Source of the DNA: Helicobacter pylori NCTC 11637 = CCUG 17874 = ATCC 43504 = JCM 12093
GTDB lineage: Bacteria > Campylobacterota > Campylobacteria > Campylobacterales > Helicobacteraceae
Reading direction: 5' to 3'
Length of the DNA: 64,000 nucleotides
Assembly (NCBI RefSeq): GCF_900478295.1
Contig: NZ_LS483488.1
Span: 124,001-188,000, forward strand
Position 1 is the stretch's first letter. Each line of letters begins with the position of its first letter. This document shows, in pieces, positions 16,479 through 26,077 of this stretch. The notes under the pieces were generated by a model. It was not told the origin of the DNA, did no database searches, and worked only from the letters and a program-made list of their open reading frames with translations. A program made the position numbers and the translations under genes.

Positions 16479-17185
16479 TGAACGCTTATTGTTTGACTTT
16501 AAATAATACCAACATCGCCATAGAAAAAAAGGATATTAAGCATTTACAAATTAGCGTTTGCCCGCCTGATGGCTCTGTGCATGTGTCTTGCCCCCTAGCT
16601 TTAAACGATGAGAGCCTTAGGCTTTCTTTGATTAAAAGACTCCCTTGGATAAAAGAACAGCAACAAAATTTTTTAAACCAAAACAGACAGAGCCAAAGAG
16701 GAATGCTAGAGAGAGAAAGCCATTATCTTTTTGGGAAACGCTATTTGTTAAAGATTGAACACACTATAAAAAAACACTTCGTTCTCCAAAGCCCTAAATA
16801 TTTAATCTTGCATGTCCAGAAAAAAACAAGCTTAGAAAACCGCTTAAAAGTGTTAGAAAACTACTACAGACAAGTTTTAAGAGAAAAAATACAAACCTGC
16901 ATCAACCAGTATGAAAAGATTTTAAACGAAAGCATACAAAGCTTTAGAATCCAAAAAATGAAACGGATATGGGGGAGTTGCAATATTGCTAAACGCACCC
17001 TACTTTTCAATTTGGAATTGGCTAAAGCGCCTAGTGAAGGCATTGAATATGTGGTTGTGCATGAATTATTGCATTTCAAAGTGCACCACCATAACGAATA
17101 TTTTAGGGATTTGCTGAGTTTGTATTTGCCTGATTGGCAAAGGGCTAAGGCCAGCCTCAAAGAAACTTATTTGGAGCGTTCTTAA
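16478..17185 (+). CDS. YgjP-like (DUF45/WLM clan) metallopeptidase family protein
   Basis: The 235-residue product ends with the zinc-binding HExxH motif in VVHELLHFKVHHHNEYF (about 191-207), with the third-ligand His a few residues on, and the conserved KRIWGSCN segment (about 161-168) that marks the YgjP/SprT-like family. The start overlaps the hsdR stop (TAATG), so it is translationally coupled to the endonuclease. Members are often found beside hsdR. The substrate is not established; a link to restriction is suggested by the neighbourhood only. Confidence 0.85.
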   Translation: MNAYCLTLNNTNIAIEKKDIKHLQISVCPPDGSVHVSCPLALNDESLRLSLIKRLPWIKEQQQNFLNQNRQSQRGMLERESHYLFGKRYLLKIEHTIKKHFVLQSPKYLILHVQKKTSLENRLKVLENYYRQVLREKIQTCINQYEKILNESIQSFRIQKMKRIWGSCNIAKRTLLFNLELAKAPSEGIEYVVVHELLHFKVHHHNEYFRDLLSLYLPDWQRAKASLKETYLERS

Positions 17186-17283
17186 ATGAATGCTCCACAA
17201 TATTAGTGAAATTAGTGAAATCGCTAAGCGGCTAATTTTAGCGGCTCATCATCGTGCAACAATCCCCCTCCTTTTTAAAGCCT

Positions 17284-19810
17284 TTAGAAAGTGTAGTTCA
17301 AATACGCTGTAACCGATCTTCCAGGAGCAGGTTGCAAGCCTGCAGGACTAGAGCCAATCCCTGTAAAATAATACTTCATGTTAAAGATATTATTGATTTG
17401 CAAACTTCCTGTAACTCTGTGTCTCCCGTTTTCCCAGAAAATTTGGCTCACTTGGATATTCCACACCCAATACCAAGGCAAGAGCCCTTCATGTTGGGTC
17501 ATACACCAAGCTTCGCATTGATAACCGCTATTGAGAACGCTTTCATAGTTGTTCCCCCCACTATAATATTGCATCCCATAATAGCCTCCTGCTGCGCTGT
17601 TGCTAATCCCGCTATAAGCGCGACTATAAAAATAGCTAGAAATACCAATGGTGGTTTTACGCCAATTGTAACGAGCGTCAAAAATGAACTGGAAAGGGCT
17701 TACAAAAGGGAAATGCTTGTTATAGCTAGTCCCTTTTAGCACATCCCCGTTCAAGTCGGTTAAAGGGCCATGGCTGGTTACACGAGTGTCAATGTAGTTG
17801 AAAGCGGCATGGAATTGAAGCCCTCTAATAGGCCTGTAATACAATTCCAACTCCACGCCTTGAGAATAGCCATTAATGGGGCGCACATTACCTTTCATGG
17901 GACCGCTTGTATAGACTGAATACTGCCCGGTGGCAAAATCGCGCGCCCAAATCCTGAAGTAGTCCGCATTAAAGCTGAATTTATCTTTATAGGTGTAGCG
18001 CGCTCCTGCTTCCACCGTGTCAAAGTGTTGGGTAAAATACTCCGCTCCTCCATAGCTCAAAACGTCTAATTGAGGCGGGACGAAAGAGCGTTGGTAGTTG
18101 AAGTAGGTAAGCACATTGTGATCGCCTTGCACAGGGATAAAGCCAATGTTGGTTGAGGGCATCCAATTGTTCATGTGCTTGATTTTTCTTAAATCCTTCT
18201 CAGGGATTTGTGCCCAATTAGCCGCATTTTCGTTGTTGTATTGCACAAAAGCGTAGCGCAAACCAGGCACGATGAAAAAGCGCCCGTCCCAAGCTTCAAT
18301 GCGATCGCTCAAATAAACTGCTGTGTAATTGTTACGCCAGTTATTCCAGTTTCTATAAACGCCATGCTTGATGTGGGGTTTCCAACCGCTCATCACATTA
18401 GCGCCCTCACACAAGAATCCTGCCCCCTCACCGCTCGTTTTGGTGGCGCATTCATTGGTGTTTAAGTATTGGCGTTGTAAAAAAGTGGTGGTCATGAAAC
18501 GCAAGCCCATGATAAAGGTTTGCTTGACTTTCCCGGTATTGACGATCAGATTCACTTTAGGCTCAAAAGCGTTGTTAATGGAGCGCACAGGGTTTTCTAC
18601 TTCTGCCCAACCATTGTAGTTAGTGGCATAATAAGGCACAGCCAAGTTATACCCTGCCGGAAGTCCCGCCGCCCTGCATGCCGCTTCGCTAAAACAAGTA
18701 ACCGTGTTAGCGCTATTGTAGCTAGAGCTCACTTGAAAGTCCCTAGTCATCAACTGCCCATAGTAAGTGAAGCTAAAAGTCCCGCCCACTCTGTCTAAAT
18801 CCCCAAAGCGGTTTTCATACACAGCCCCAAAGCGTTGTGAGCGCCCGCCTTTTTGGTTTAAGGGGCGCAAATTAGCGAAGCGGTTTATTTTGTAATCTTG
18901 CTCGCTGAGTGATCCCGGTTGAGCGATAGCAAAATCGTAGTATTGGTAATAGGCTTTAATCCCATTGTTTTCATTGATGTCATAGATCCCATCTAGCCAA
19001 TAGTTTGAAATATTAGAGGGGCTATTGTCCCTAAAGCCTTGTCCTCTAACCCAGTTAGCTTGCGCTTGGATACCCACATGCTTATTGATCATCCCTCCGC
19101 TCCTCACATAAGTGTTCATAGAGGAGGTTGTTGCCTAAGGACTTGATGAAAGAAGGATCGCCGGTTTTATCAGGGGGAGCGGCAAACCCGGCGTTTCTAG
19201 CCTTAGCCCAATAAGTGATCCTTTCAGCCGCTTGGTTTTCCCATTGAGTAGGGATAGGCTTAGTGATGATATTGACAATACCCCCATAAGTGTTAGGCCC
19301 ATACTGCACGCTACCTCCACCCTTGATCACATCAATGCGATCAATGGCTTGGAAGGTAACGGGGAAAATGTCTAGCTCAATGTGAGCGTAGGGGGCCATA
19401 TAAACAGGAATACCATTAACTAACATCAGCGTCGCATCGCTATGCCTTGAACCCCCAGCCCCAAAGCCACGGATTTGGATAGTAGGCATAGCCCCTACAC
19501 CTGTCGCATTCCTAATTTGCAGACCGGGGACATTCTGTAAAGCTTCTTCAATGCTTTGGTTAGCTTGTTGGGTGAGCGCTTTATTAGAGATCACCGTGCG
19601 GCTTCCTGTGTATTTTTTCACTTCTTCATCTTGCCAACTCTTAGGCGCGGTAATCCCGCTATAACCCAAATTGACCTGCCCAGAATAATCGGATCTATCC
19701 TTTTTACCGGCAGTAGAAACCTTGCCCAAAGTGTAGTCTTTTTCCTTAGCGAACAAAGACTCTTGGCAAATCAAACTGGCAGTTAAAGCCAACAGAACTT
19801 TTTTATGCAA
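17284..19810 (-). pseudogene. fecA3: TonB-dependent outer membrane receptor FecA3, frameshifted
   Basis: Two frames together make one receptor. The first part (from TTG at 19810, AAGGAG 6 bases upstream; the upstream GTG at 19870 is less likely) has a signal peptide ending SLFA and the plug domain (VPGLQIRNATGVG, IDVIKGGGSVQYGPNTYGG). The second part (17284-19119) is the beta barrel ending in the C-terminal YLNYTF. Near 19117 the sequence reads LLY-EHLCEE then stops, whereas the barrel frame continues LLY-NTYVRSGG. One extra G in CTATGAACAC explains it. Intact FecA3 imports iron or nickel chelates with TonB-ExbBD. It is either inactive here or a sequencing error. Confidence 0.85.
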
Positions 19811-19886
19811 CACAAACTCCTTATGTTTTGAGAGATTAAAAAATGATTTAAATTTTTCAAGTAAAATCACACTGATAACGAACGCC

Positions 19887-19988
19887 TATTAAGTAATAAA
19901 AACAAAAAAAACTTAATAATACACGGAATTCTATCATAAAAATTCTTAAAATTTTATTAATCCTACGAAAATCTTTTTTTTTTTTTTT
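19887..19988 (-). promoter_or_regulatory. fecA3 upstream region: inverted repeat and poly-A15 tract
   Basis: On the minus strand, a run of 15 A (19974-19988) lies about 40 bp upstream of possible -10 boxes (TATGAT/TAGAAT, 19928-19938). Downstream of these, TATTAAG and CTTAATA form a 7-bp inverted repeat (19887-19893 and 19912-19918, spacer 18). FecA receptors of H. pylori are known to be controlled by Fur and NikR, and this AT-rich repeat is a candidate operator, though its spacing does not match the usual NikR box. Length change of the A tract could tune promoter strength. Confidence 0.45.
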
Positions 19989-20158
19989 GATTTGGCTGAT
20001 TTTACTCAATCTCTAGTGAAAAATCCCCATTTTTGACACGCAACGAGCTTGCATGCGTTTTCAAAACACACAAGACATTCTTTGACGCTAAAAGCGGTTT
20101 AACTTTTCATCTAAACACCGCCCCTTTTTTAACTTTTTATCGTTTTGTTTGAAAGCGA

Positions 20159-21127
20159 TCAGTAACTCCTTGCAAAAGATTGCTTCCTATCTTTAATTTT
20201 ACAGCTATTGATGATGAGATCCAAGATCTCTAAAACCTGCTTTTCTTCTTCGTTGGTGTGTTTTACGCTCACCGTGGGGTTGTATTCGGTTACCTCAACA
20301 GCTTTTAATCTGTCTTTAAAACTTTCTAAAAGCAAGCCCAGTAATTGCTTGAGCTCATCAAAACTCAGCCCGTTATTTTCACGCACGCCGGTAGAAGTGA
20401 AAAGCTTGCCATCCATAATGTCTAAATCCAAGCTAAGGTAAATAATACCCACCGCTTTTAATAACTCTTTGGTTTTTTGAACCACTTCTTGCATGTTTTC
20501 TCTTATCGCGTCCACGCTAAATAAAGGGATTTCTAATTCCTTAATCACATCTCTTTCGCTTTTTTCTGTGCTTCTTACCCCAAAATACACCAAACATTTA
20601 GGATCAATTTCTAACCCTCCCTTTTCTAACCCCAAAGAGCAAAGCTTTTGCCATGCCTTTTCTTCGCTCTCGCTCATGCGATTAACCCCGCTATGGACAC
20701 GATTTAAAACCATACCCAAAGGCATGCCGTGGATATGCTTTGTATCGCTGTCATAAGCCGTGTGAATATCCGCATGCGCGTCTAAATACAAAATCCCTAT
20801 TTTTTTGTCCTTATGAACGCTCCTAAAGGCTTGGAAAATCCCAAACATGTTCGCATGCTCTGAGCTTAAAATTAAAGGGAATTCTTTTTTTTCAAACACT
20901 TCTTTCATGCAAGGGATCAAATTTTCTTTACAAAAAAGGTAGTAATCTTCAAAATTCTTAGCGTATCTAAACTCCTTATAAAGCACGCACCGCTCTTGAG
21001 TGATCGTTTGCATGCCTTTAATCACATCGCCATGCGTTTTACTCAAAGCTTCTCTCAAACGCCTAACCCCCTTATCGGTGCCTCTTTTTGACGCTCCTAA
21101 TTCCGCTTCTAATCCTACTAAAATCAT
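20159..21127 (-). CDS. rocF: Arginase RocF
   Basis: This 322-residue enzyme hydrolyses L-arginine to L-ornithine and urea, feeding urease. The manganese-binding motifs of the ureohydrolase family are present: YLDAHADIHTAYD (around 122-134) and SLDLDIMDG (around 236-244), the latter with Gly where most members have Pro. A Helicobacter-type insertion is visible around MSESEEKAWQKLCSLGLEKGG. AAAGGAG lies just before the ATG. The gene is divergent from ald. Confidence 0.95.
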   Translation of the reverse strand: MILVGLEAELGASKRGTDKGVRRLREALSKTHGDVIKGMQTITQERCVLYKEFRYAKNFEDYYLFCKENLIPCMKEVFEKKEFPLILSSEHANMFGIFQAFRSVHKDKKIGILYLDAHADIHTAYDSDTKHIHGMPLGMVLNRVHSGVNRMSESEEKAWQKLCSLGLEKGGLEIDPKCLVYFGVRSTEKSERDVIKELEIPLFSVDAIRENMQEVVQKTKELLKAVGIIYLSLDLDIMDGKLFTSTGVRENNGLSFDELKQLLGLLLESFKDRLKAVEVTEYNPTVSVKHTNEEEKQVLEILDLIINSCKIKDRKQSFARSY

Positions 21128-21328
21128 TTTATAACTCCTTTAAATCCCCACTCATATTTTTATTCTAAACCAAAATTAACAACCAATTACTAATAAGCAA
21201 ATGGATAATAAATAGAGTAATTTCATTGTGTAAAAGAGTAAAACCATTCAAGTTTTTGACAGAAAAACGCTCAAATATCTTATTGAGCGAATATAATCAT
21301 AACTGACACTACTATTTAAAGGATTAAC

Positions 21329-22471
21329 ATGACTATTGGGCTAGTTAAAGAAAGCATGGATTTGGAATCACGAGTGGCTTTGGTGCCTGATGATGTGGCG
21401 CTAATCGTTCAAAAGGGCGTGGAGGTTTTGGTGGAAAATCATGCCGGTGCTAATAGCGGTTATAGCAACGAAGTGTATGAAAGCGTGGGGGCTAAAATCG
21501 TGGATTCTAAAACGGCGTGGGGGCAGGATTTGGTGGTCAAATGCAAAGAGCCTTTAGAGCATGAATACCCTTTATTGAAAGAAAAAGCCACGCTGTTTAG
21601 TTATTTGGATCTAGCGTATCAAAAAAGCTTGTGTGAAATGTTTATAGATAAAAAAATCACTTCTATTTGCACTGAAACCATTGCTGGGCCTAAAAACGAC
21701 TACCCTATTTTAGCGCCTATGAGCGTGGTGGCTGGGAGATTGGCTGCGCATTTAGTCCAGCATTATTTACTGGCTTTAGAGCATGTTAAAGGGTTTATGG
21801 GTAAGGGGGTCATGCTAGGGGGGTTATCGGGCGCGCAAAGGGCTAAAATCGTTGTGGTTGGGGGCGGTGTGGTTGGCATGGAGAGCGCGAAAGTCTTAAG
21901 CCAAATGGGGGCTAAAGTAACGATTTTAGAATTAGACTACGCTAAATTGCAAAACCACCCCTATTATCATTTGTATGATTTAGAAGTTTTAAGCGTGAAT
22001 GAAGCCAATATCATTCACGCCTTAAACGGAGCAGTAGGGCTAGTGGGAGCGGTGCTGGTTACAGCGAGCCAAACCCCTAAAGTGATCTTAAGAAGGCATT
22101 TAAAGTGTATGCAAAAACAAGGGGTAGTGATAGATGTGGCTTGCGATTTAGGGGGGTGCATAGAAACCATACACCAAACAAGCCATTCTAACCCGGTGTA
22201 TGTGGAAGAGGATTTGTTGCATTATGGCGTGCCGAACATGCCAGGGATTGTCGCTAAAACGAGTTCTACGGCTTACAGCCATGCGAGCGCACCGTATTTG
22301 TTGTATTATTTAGAGCATGGCTTGAAAGGTTTTTTAACAGCCAACACTAAAATCGTGGCAAACACCCTTGGAGGCTTGAGCGCTTATAACGGCTATATCA
22401 CCCAAGAAGGCATCGCTAAAGCTTTCAATCTAGCGTTCAAATCGCCTTCAGAGATTTTAAAGGAGCTTTAA
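21329..22471 (+). CDS. ald: Alanine dehydrogenase
   Basis: The 380-residue protein is full length and catalyses the NAD-dependent interconversion of L-alanine and pyruvate plus ammonia. The N-terminal half starts with the conserved GLVKESMDLESRVALVPDDV. The NAD-binding GGGVVG is in KIVVVGGGVVGMESAKVLSQMGAKVT (about 173-200). The C-terminal part has ASSTAYSHA-type sequence seen in the family. A TATAAT at 21292-21297 lies 32 bp before the start. It is divergent from arginase, so the two nitrogen-handling genes share a control region. Confidence 0.93.
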   Translation: MTIGLVKESMDLESRVALVPDDVALIVQKGVEVLVENHAGANSGYSNEVYESVGAKIVDSKTAWGQDLVVKCKEPLEHEYPLLKEKATLFSYLDLAYQKSLCEMFIDKKITSICTETIAGPKNDYPILAPMSVVAGRLAAHLVQHYLLALEHVKGFMGKGVMLGGLSGAQRAKIVVVGGGVVGMESAKVLSQMGAKVTILELDYAKLQNHPYYHLYDLEVLSVNEANIIHALNGAVGLVGAVLVTASQTPKVILRRHLKCMQKQGVVIDVACDLGGCIETIHQTSHSNPVYVEEDLLHYGVPNMPGIVAKTSSTAYSHASAPYLLYYLEHGLKGFLTANTKIVANTLGGLSAYNGYITQEGIAKAFNLAFKSPSEILKEL

Positions 22472-22490
22472 AAATAAGCTGTAAAAAATG

Positions 22491-22510
22491 GCATGGCGAT
22501 AAACCATGCA
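22491..22510 (+). other. Small hairpin downstream of ald
   Basis: GCATGG and CCATGC (22491-22496, 22505-22510) can form a 6-bp stem 20 bp after the ald stop. No T-run follows, so it is a weak terminator candidate at best. Confidence 0.3.
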
Positions 22511-22533
22511 TCTTCATGCGTAGAAATATTTCA

Positions 22534-22566
22534 AAAAAAAAAAAAAACACTTTTTAATGTTATAAT
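22534..22566 (+). promoter_or_regulatory. DUF262 gene promoter with poly-A14 tract
   Basis: A run of 14 A (22534-22547) is followed after 13 bp by TATAAT (22561-22566), 27 bp before the ATG. The tract lies where the -35 element or its spacer would be, so changes in its length would alter promoter geometry. This is the arrangement of known phase-variable promoters in H. pylori. Confidence 0.6.
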
Positions 22567-22593
22567 CTACCCTAAATCATACAAGGGGTTTTT

Positions 22594-24284
22594 ATGGCAA
22601 AAATTGATAGCTATGAGTGGTATCTAAAAAATACTTTAAAAGAAGAATTCTATTACCAAATCCCTATCTACCAACGCCCTTATCAATGGACAGAAGAAAA
22701 CTGCGAAAAGCTTTTAGACGATTTGTTTGAAGACTATGAAGAGGATAGAGAAAGCGATTATTTTTGCGGCTCATTAGTCTTAATTCTAATCAACGAAGAT
22801 CCTAAAAAAGCCAAAACCTATGACATTGTAGATGGCCAGCAACGCTTAAGCACTTTCATTCTGCTGGCAAAAGTTTTATCCGCTCTCTATTCTGAGCGTT
22901 TAGACCCTGAAAACCAAGAATTTTTACAAGCGAGTTGGAAAGATAGGCATACAGAAAGAAAACGACTGAGTTTTAACACTATAGGGTCTAACGCTGAATA
23001 TGATTTTCAAGATGCATTAGAACATTTCAACGACTCTCAAGCAAGCAAGAATAAAAATAATAAGAACAATTACCTAAAAAATGCGATCTGTTTAAAAGAC
23101 TATCTCATGAAAAAAGAGATTAAAAACATTAACGATTTCATTGAGTGGCTGTATTCTAATGTTAAATTTATCACCATTATTTGCCCAAGTATAGACAAGG
23201 CGTTAGGGATTTTTAATGTTTTAAACGCTAGGGGTTTGCCTTTGAATGCGACGGATATTTTTAAGGGAGAGCTGTTAAAAGAACTCGCTAAAGAAGAGGA
23301 TCAAAAAAGCTTGTGTCTCGTTGGAATGCCTTAAGCCAAAAATGTTCAGACAATGATTTAACAATGGAGACATTATTCAGTTGGTATTTAGAGTATCTCG
23401 AATCGAAAACTTCTAGAGAAAAAATGAAAAAAAGACTCGTTACTTGGTTTAACGAGCTTAACAAAACCCCATTAGAATACCTTAAGGGCGTAGAAGATTT
23501 TTATAATACTTATTGCGAAATATTAGAAATGCAAGATCGACATGCCCATTTGCTCTCGTATAAAGACGATGATTATTTGTATGTTATTTTGTGCACCAGC
23601 ATATTACACCATTATAGCGATCAAGACATAGAGGCTTTAAAGGAATTGTTAGTCAAGTTTTACTACCAAAATTGGGTTGCAACGCGAGAAGAACCTAAAA
23701 AACAAACTAATTGCAACATTATTAAAGCCTTAAAAGAAAAGAAAAGCGTGGAGAGCATCGCTTCTATTGTAAAAGAATATTTAGATTATCATAAGATAAC
23801 ACAAGACTTTAAGAAAAACCTACAAGACAGCAAATTGTATGAACAACACAAAAAGAGTTCAAAAAATTCATGGCTAAGACCCATTCTCATTTTAGTGGAA
23901 TATTCCATGAGCGATGATCCTAAACCTAAACGCATTGAAAAGAACGATTTTCATGTTGAACACATCTTGCCCCAAAACCCTGATCCTTCAAGCCAATGGG
24001 TTAAAGACTTTAGCGAAGAAGAAAGAGGATTATACACGCATTCTTTAGCCAATCTCACGCTTTTAGGAGGCACGAAAAACACTCAAGCTTCAAATTTGGA
24101 TTTCAAAGATAAAAAGAAAATCTACATGGGGGAAATCAAGTTAAACAAAAAGAAAATTCCTAGGGTGATGACTTGCTATAAGATGACCATAGATGTTGCA
24201 CAATACACAGAATGGACGCCCAAAAGCTTAGAAAAAAGAAAAGAAGATCTGATTAAAATCATTGAGAGCGTGCTTGAGCTCTAG
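22594..24284 (+). pseudogene. DUF262/DUF1524 (GmrSD-like) putative nuclease, frameshifted
   Basis: The first frame (22594-23334) holds a ParB-like DUF262 domain: IPIYQRPYQW (23-32), DIVDGQQRLSTF (77-88) and NARGLPLNATDIFKGELL. The second frame (to 24284) has the DUF1524 His-Me finger nuclease signature FHVEHILPQNP and the later LANLTLLGGTKNTQASN. This is the domain order of GmrSD-type modification-dependent restriction and related phage-defence proteins. The frames part at a run of six A (23313-23318); a seventh A would give DQKKLVSRWNA and restore a protein of about 563 residues. The gene is thus either switched off by slippage, decaying, or affected by a base-calling error. Confidence 0.8.
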
Positions 24285-24294
24285 GGAAGCACCC

Positions 24295-25023
24295 CTAGAA
24301 AGTGAACACATAATTCACATACCATGAATACACGCGCCTAAACCCTATATCCAAATTTTTTGCAGTGATATAGGGGTTTTTCTTTAACATGGGGAATTTC
24401 ACTCCCGCTTCAATGCTAGAATGTTTTAAGATCCTTAAGCGAGCCCCCACATTGAATAAAAATTGGAAAGAAGTGGCTTTTTTGCTCACCAAAGCTTGCT
24501 CCACTAAAATGCCCTCAAAACTCGGTGTCGCCATAAGCCATGAATTGCCGGCTAATTGCACCCCACCAAAAGCCCCCAAACTCATGATACCGTTATTAAT
24601 GACATTAACCATCACATCCATAGCCCCCCCATAAGTGAGCATGTTTGGCTCAAAGGTTTTGGGATCAGCGAGGCTCGTTAAACGATCGATTTCTTGTTTC
24701 CCAAGAATTTGACCCGCCAATTGCGCCACTTCGCTGTTATAATTAGGGTTTTTAAGCCTAATAGAATTGGCATGGGCGTAGTCAAAAAACCCATAAAGGC
24801 GCAAGCCAAAGTATTTCCCAAAGAAAAACTGATACCCTAAAAGCGCATCAAAGCCCTTGATCGTAGCGTTAGTGGCTTGTTTTTGAGAATTAATATCCGC
24901 ATGCATTTGCGCTTGTCCTTGCAAATAACCCGCCCCTATAAACACGCCATTACCATCCATGGCTAATAGCGCGTTCATAGAAACAATCAAAGCTAATAAA
25001 GGTTTAGAAAAAAATTTTTTCAT
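24295..25023 (-). CDS. horL: Hor-family outer membrane protein HorL
   Basis: The 242-residue product has a signal peptide (MKKFFSKPLLALIVSMNALLAM), an early GVFIGAGYLQGQAQ strand, and the alternating C-terminus SWYVNYVFTF ending in aromatic residues, as in the Hop/Hor/Hom beta-barrel families of Helicobacter. The C-terminal half, with GARLRILKHSSIEAGVKFPML, is the conserved Hor portion. It is convergent with the DUF262 gene, 10 bp apart. The family member name is from recalled genome order; the function is unknown beyond being an outer membrane porin-like protein. Confidence 0.8.
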   Translation of the reverse strand: MKKFFSKPLLALIVSMNALLAMDGNGVFIGAGYLQGQAQMHADINSQKQATNATIKGFDALLGYQFFFGKYFGLRLYGFFDYAHANSIRLKNPNYNSEVAQLAGQILGKQEIDRLTSLADPKTFEPNMLTYGGAMDVMVNVINNGIMSLGAFGGVQLAGNSWLMATPSFEGILVEQALVSKKATSFQFLFNVGARLRILKHSSIEAGVKFPMLKKNPYITAKNLDIGFRRVYSWYVNYVFTF

Positions 25024-25208
25024 GTATGATTCCTTAACATAATGCTTACATTCTTAAAAAGAATACCCAAAAAATAATTAAAAACGATTAAATAATGAAA
25101 CATTAATAAAAATAAAAACTTTTCATGAATTTTACATAAGATGATAAAAAAGCGGCTAAAACCCCCTTTTTTAAAATTTTGTTTCAAGCTTTAAGCTACA
25201 ATATACGC

Positions 25209-26063
25209 ATGAAAGATTCACATCAAACTATCGGCGTGTTTGTGCGGCCCACCCATTATCAAAACCCTCTTTTTGAAAAGCTAGAGCAGGCTAAAGAATG
25301 GGTTTTAAAGCTTTTAGAAGATGAGGGGTTTGAAAGCTTTATGATTGATAGCCTTGATGGGGCAAAAGATGCGCGATTGATAGAAAAAGCTGATGCGTTT
25401 TTATGTTTAGGGGGCGATGGCACGATTTTAGGGGCTTTAAGAATGACGCATTCTTACAATAAGCCATGTTTTGGGGTTAGAATAGGGAATTTAGGGTTTT
25501 TGAGCGCGGTTGAATTGAATGGCTTGAAAGATTTCTTACAAGATCTCAAGCAAGATAGAATCAAATTAGAAGAGCATTTGGCTTTAGAGGGCCGTATTGG
25601 AAACACCTCTTTTTATGCGATCAATGAAATTGTGATCGCTAAAAAAAAAGCTTTAGGGGTTTTAGACATCAAAGCTTATGCAGGCCATACGCCCTTTAAC
25701 ACCTATAAAGGCGATGGGCTTATCATTGCCACGCCCCTAGGCTCGACCGCTTATAATTTGAGCGCTCATGGGCCGATTGTGCATGCTTTAAGCCAGAGCT
25801 ATATTTTAACGCCCTTGTGCGATTTTTCTTTAACGCAACGCCCTTTAGTGTTAGGAGCGGAATTTTGCTTGAACTTTTGCGCTCATGAAGACGCTCTTGT
25901 GGTCATTGATGGGCAAGCCACCTATGATTTAAAAGCCAACCAACCCCTATACATTCAAAAAAGCCCCACGACCACCAAGCTCTTGCAAAAAAATTCAAGG
26001 GATTATTTTAAAGTGCTTAAAGAAAAGCTCTTATGGGGGGAAAGCCCTAGCAAAAAAAGATAA
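25209..26063 (+). CDS. nadK: NAD kinase
   Basis: The ATG at 25209 starts MKDSHQTIGVFVRP, the usual beginning of the fold; a frame from TTG at 25179 exists but adds ten residues with no support. The 284-residue enzyme phosphorylates NAD to NADP. The ATP/polyphosphate-binding GGDGTILGALR is present, followed by GVRIGNLGFLS and the catalytic-region GDGLIIATPLGSTAYNLSAHGP. It is followed after about 14 bp by recN, as in many bacteria, and is probably co-transcribed. Confidence 0.93.
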   Translation: MKDSHQTIGVFVRPTHYQNPLFEKLEQAKEWVLKLLEDEGFESFMIDSLDGAKDARLIEKADAFLCLGGDGTILGALRMTHSYNKPCFGVRIGNLGFLSAVELNGLKDFLQDLKQDRIKLEEHLALEGRIGNTSFYAINEIVIAKKKALGVLDIKAYAGHTPFNTYKGDGLIIATPLGSTAYNLSAHGPIVHALSQSYILTPLCDFSLTQRPLVLGAEFCLNFCAHEDALVVIDGQATYDLKANQPLYIQKSPTTTKLLQKNSRDYFKVLKEKLLWGESPSKKR

Positions 26064-26077
26064 AAAGGGTGAAAAAC

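Noticed and set aside
22491-22510. Hairpin after ald as a strong terminator
   Set aside because: Only a 6-bp stem and no T-run; kept as a low-confidence feature only.
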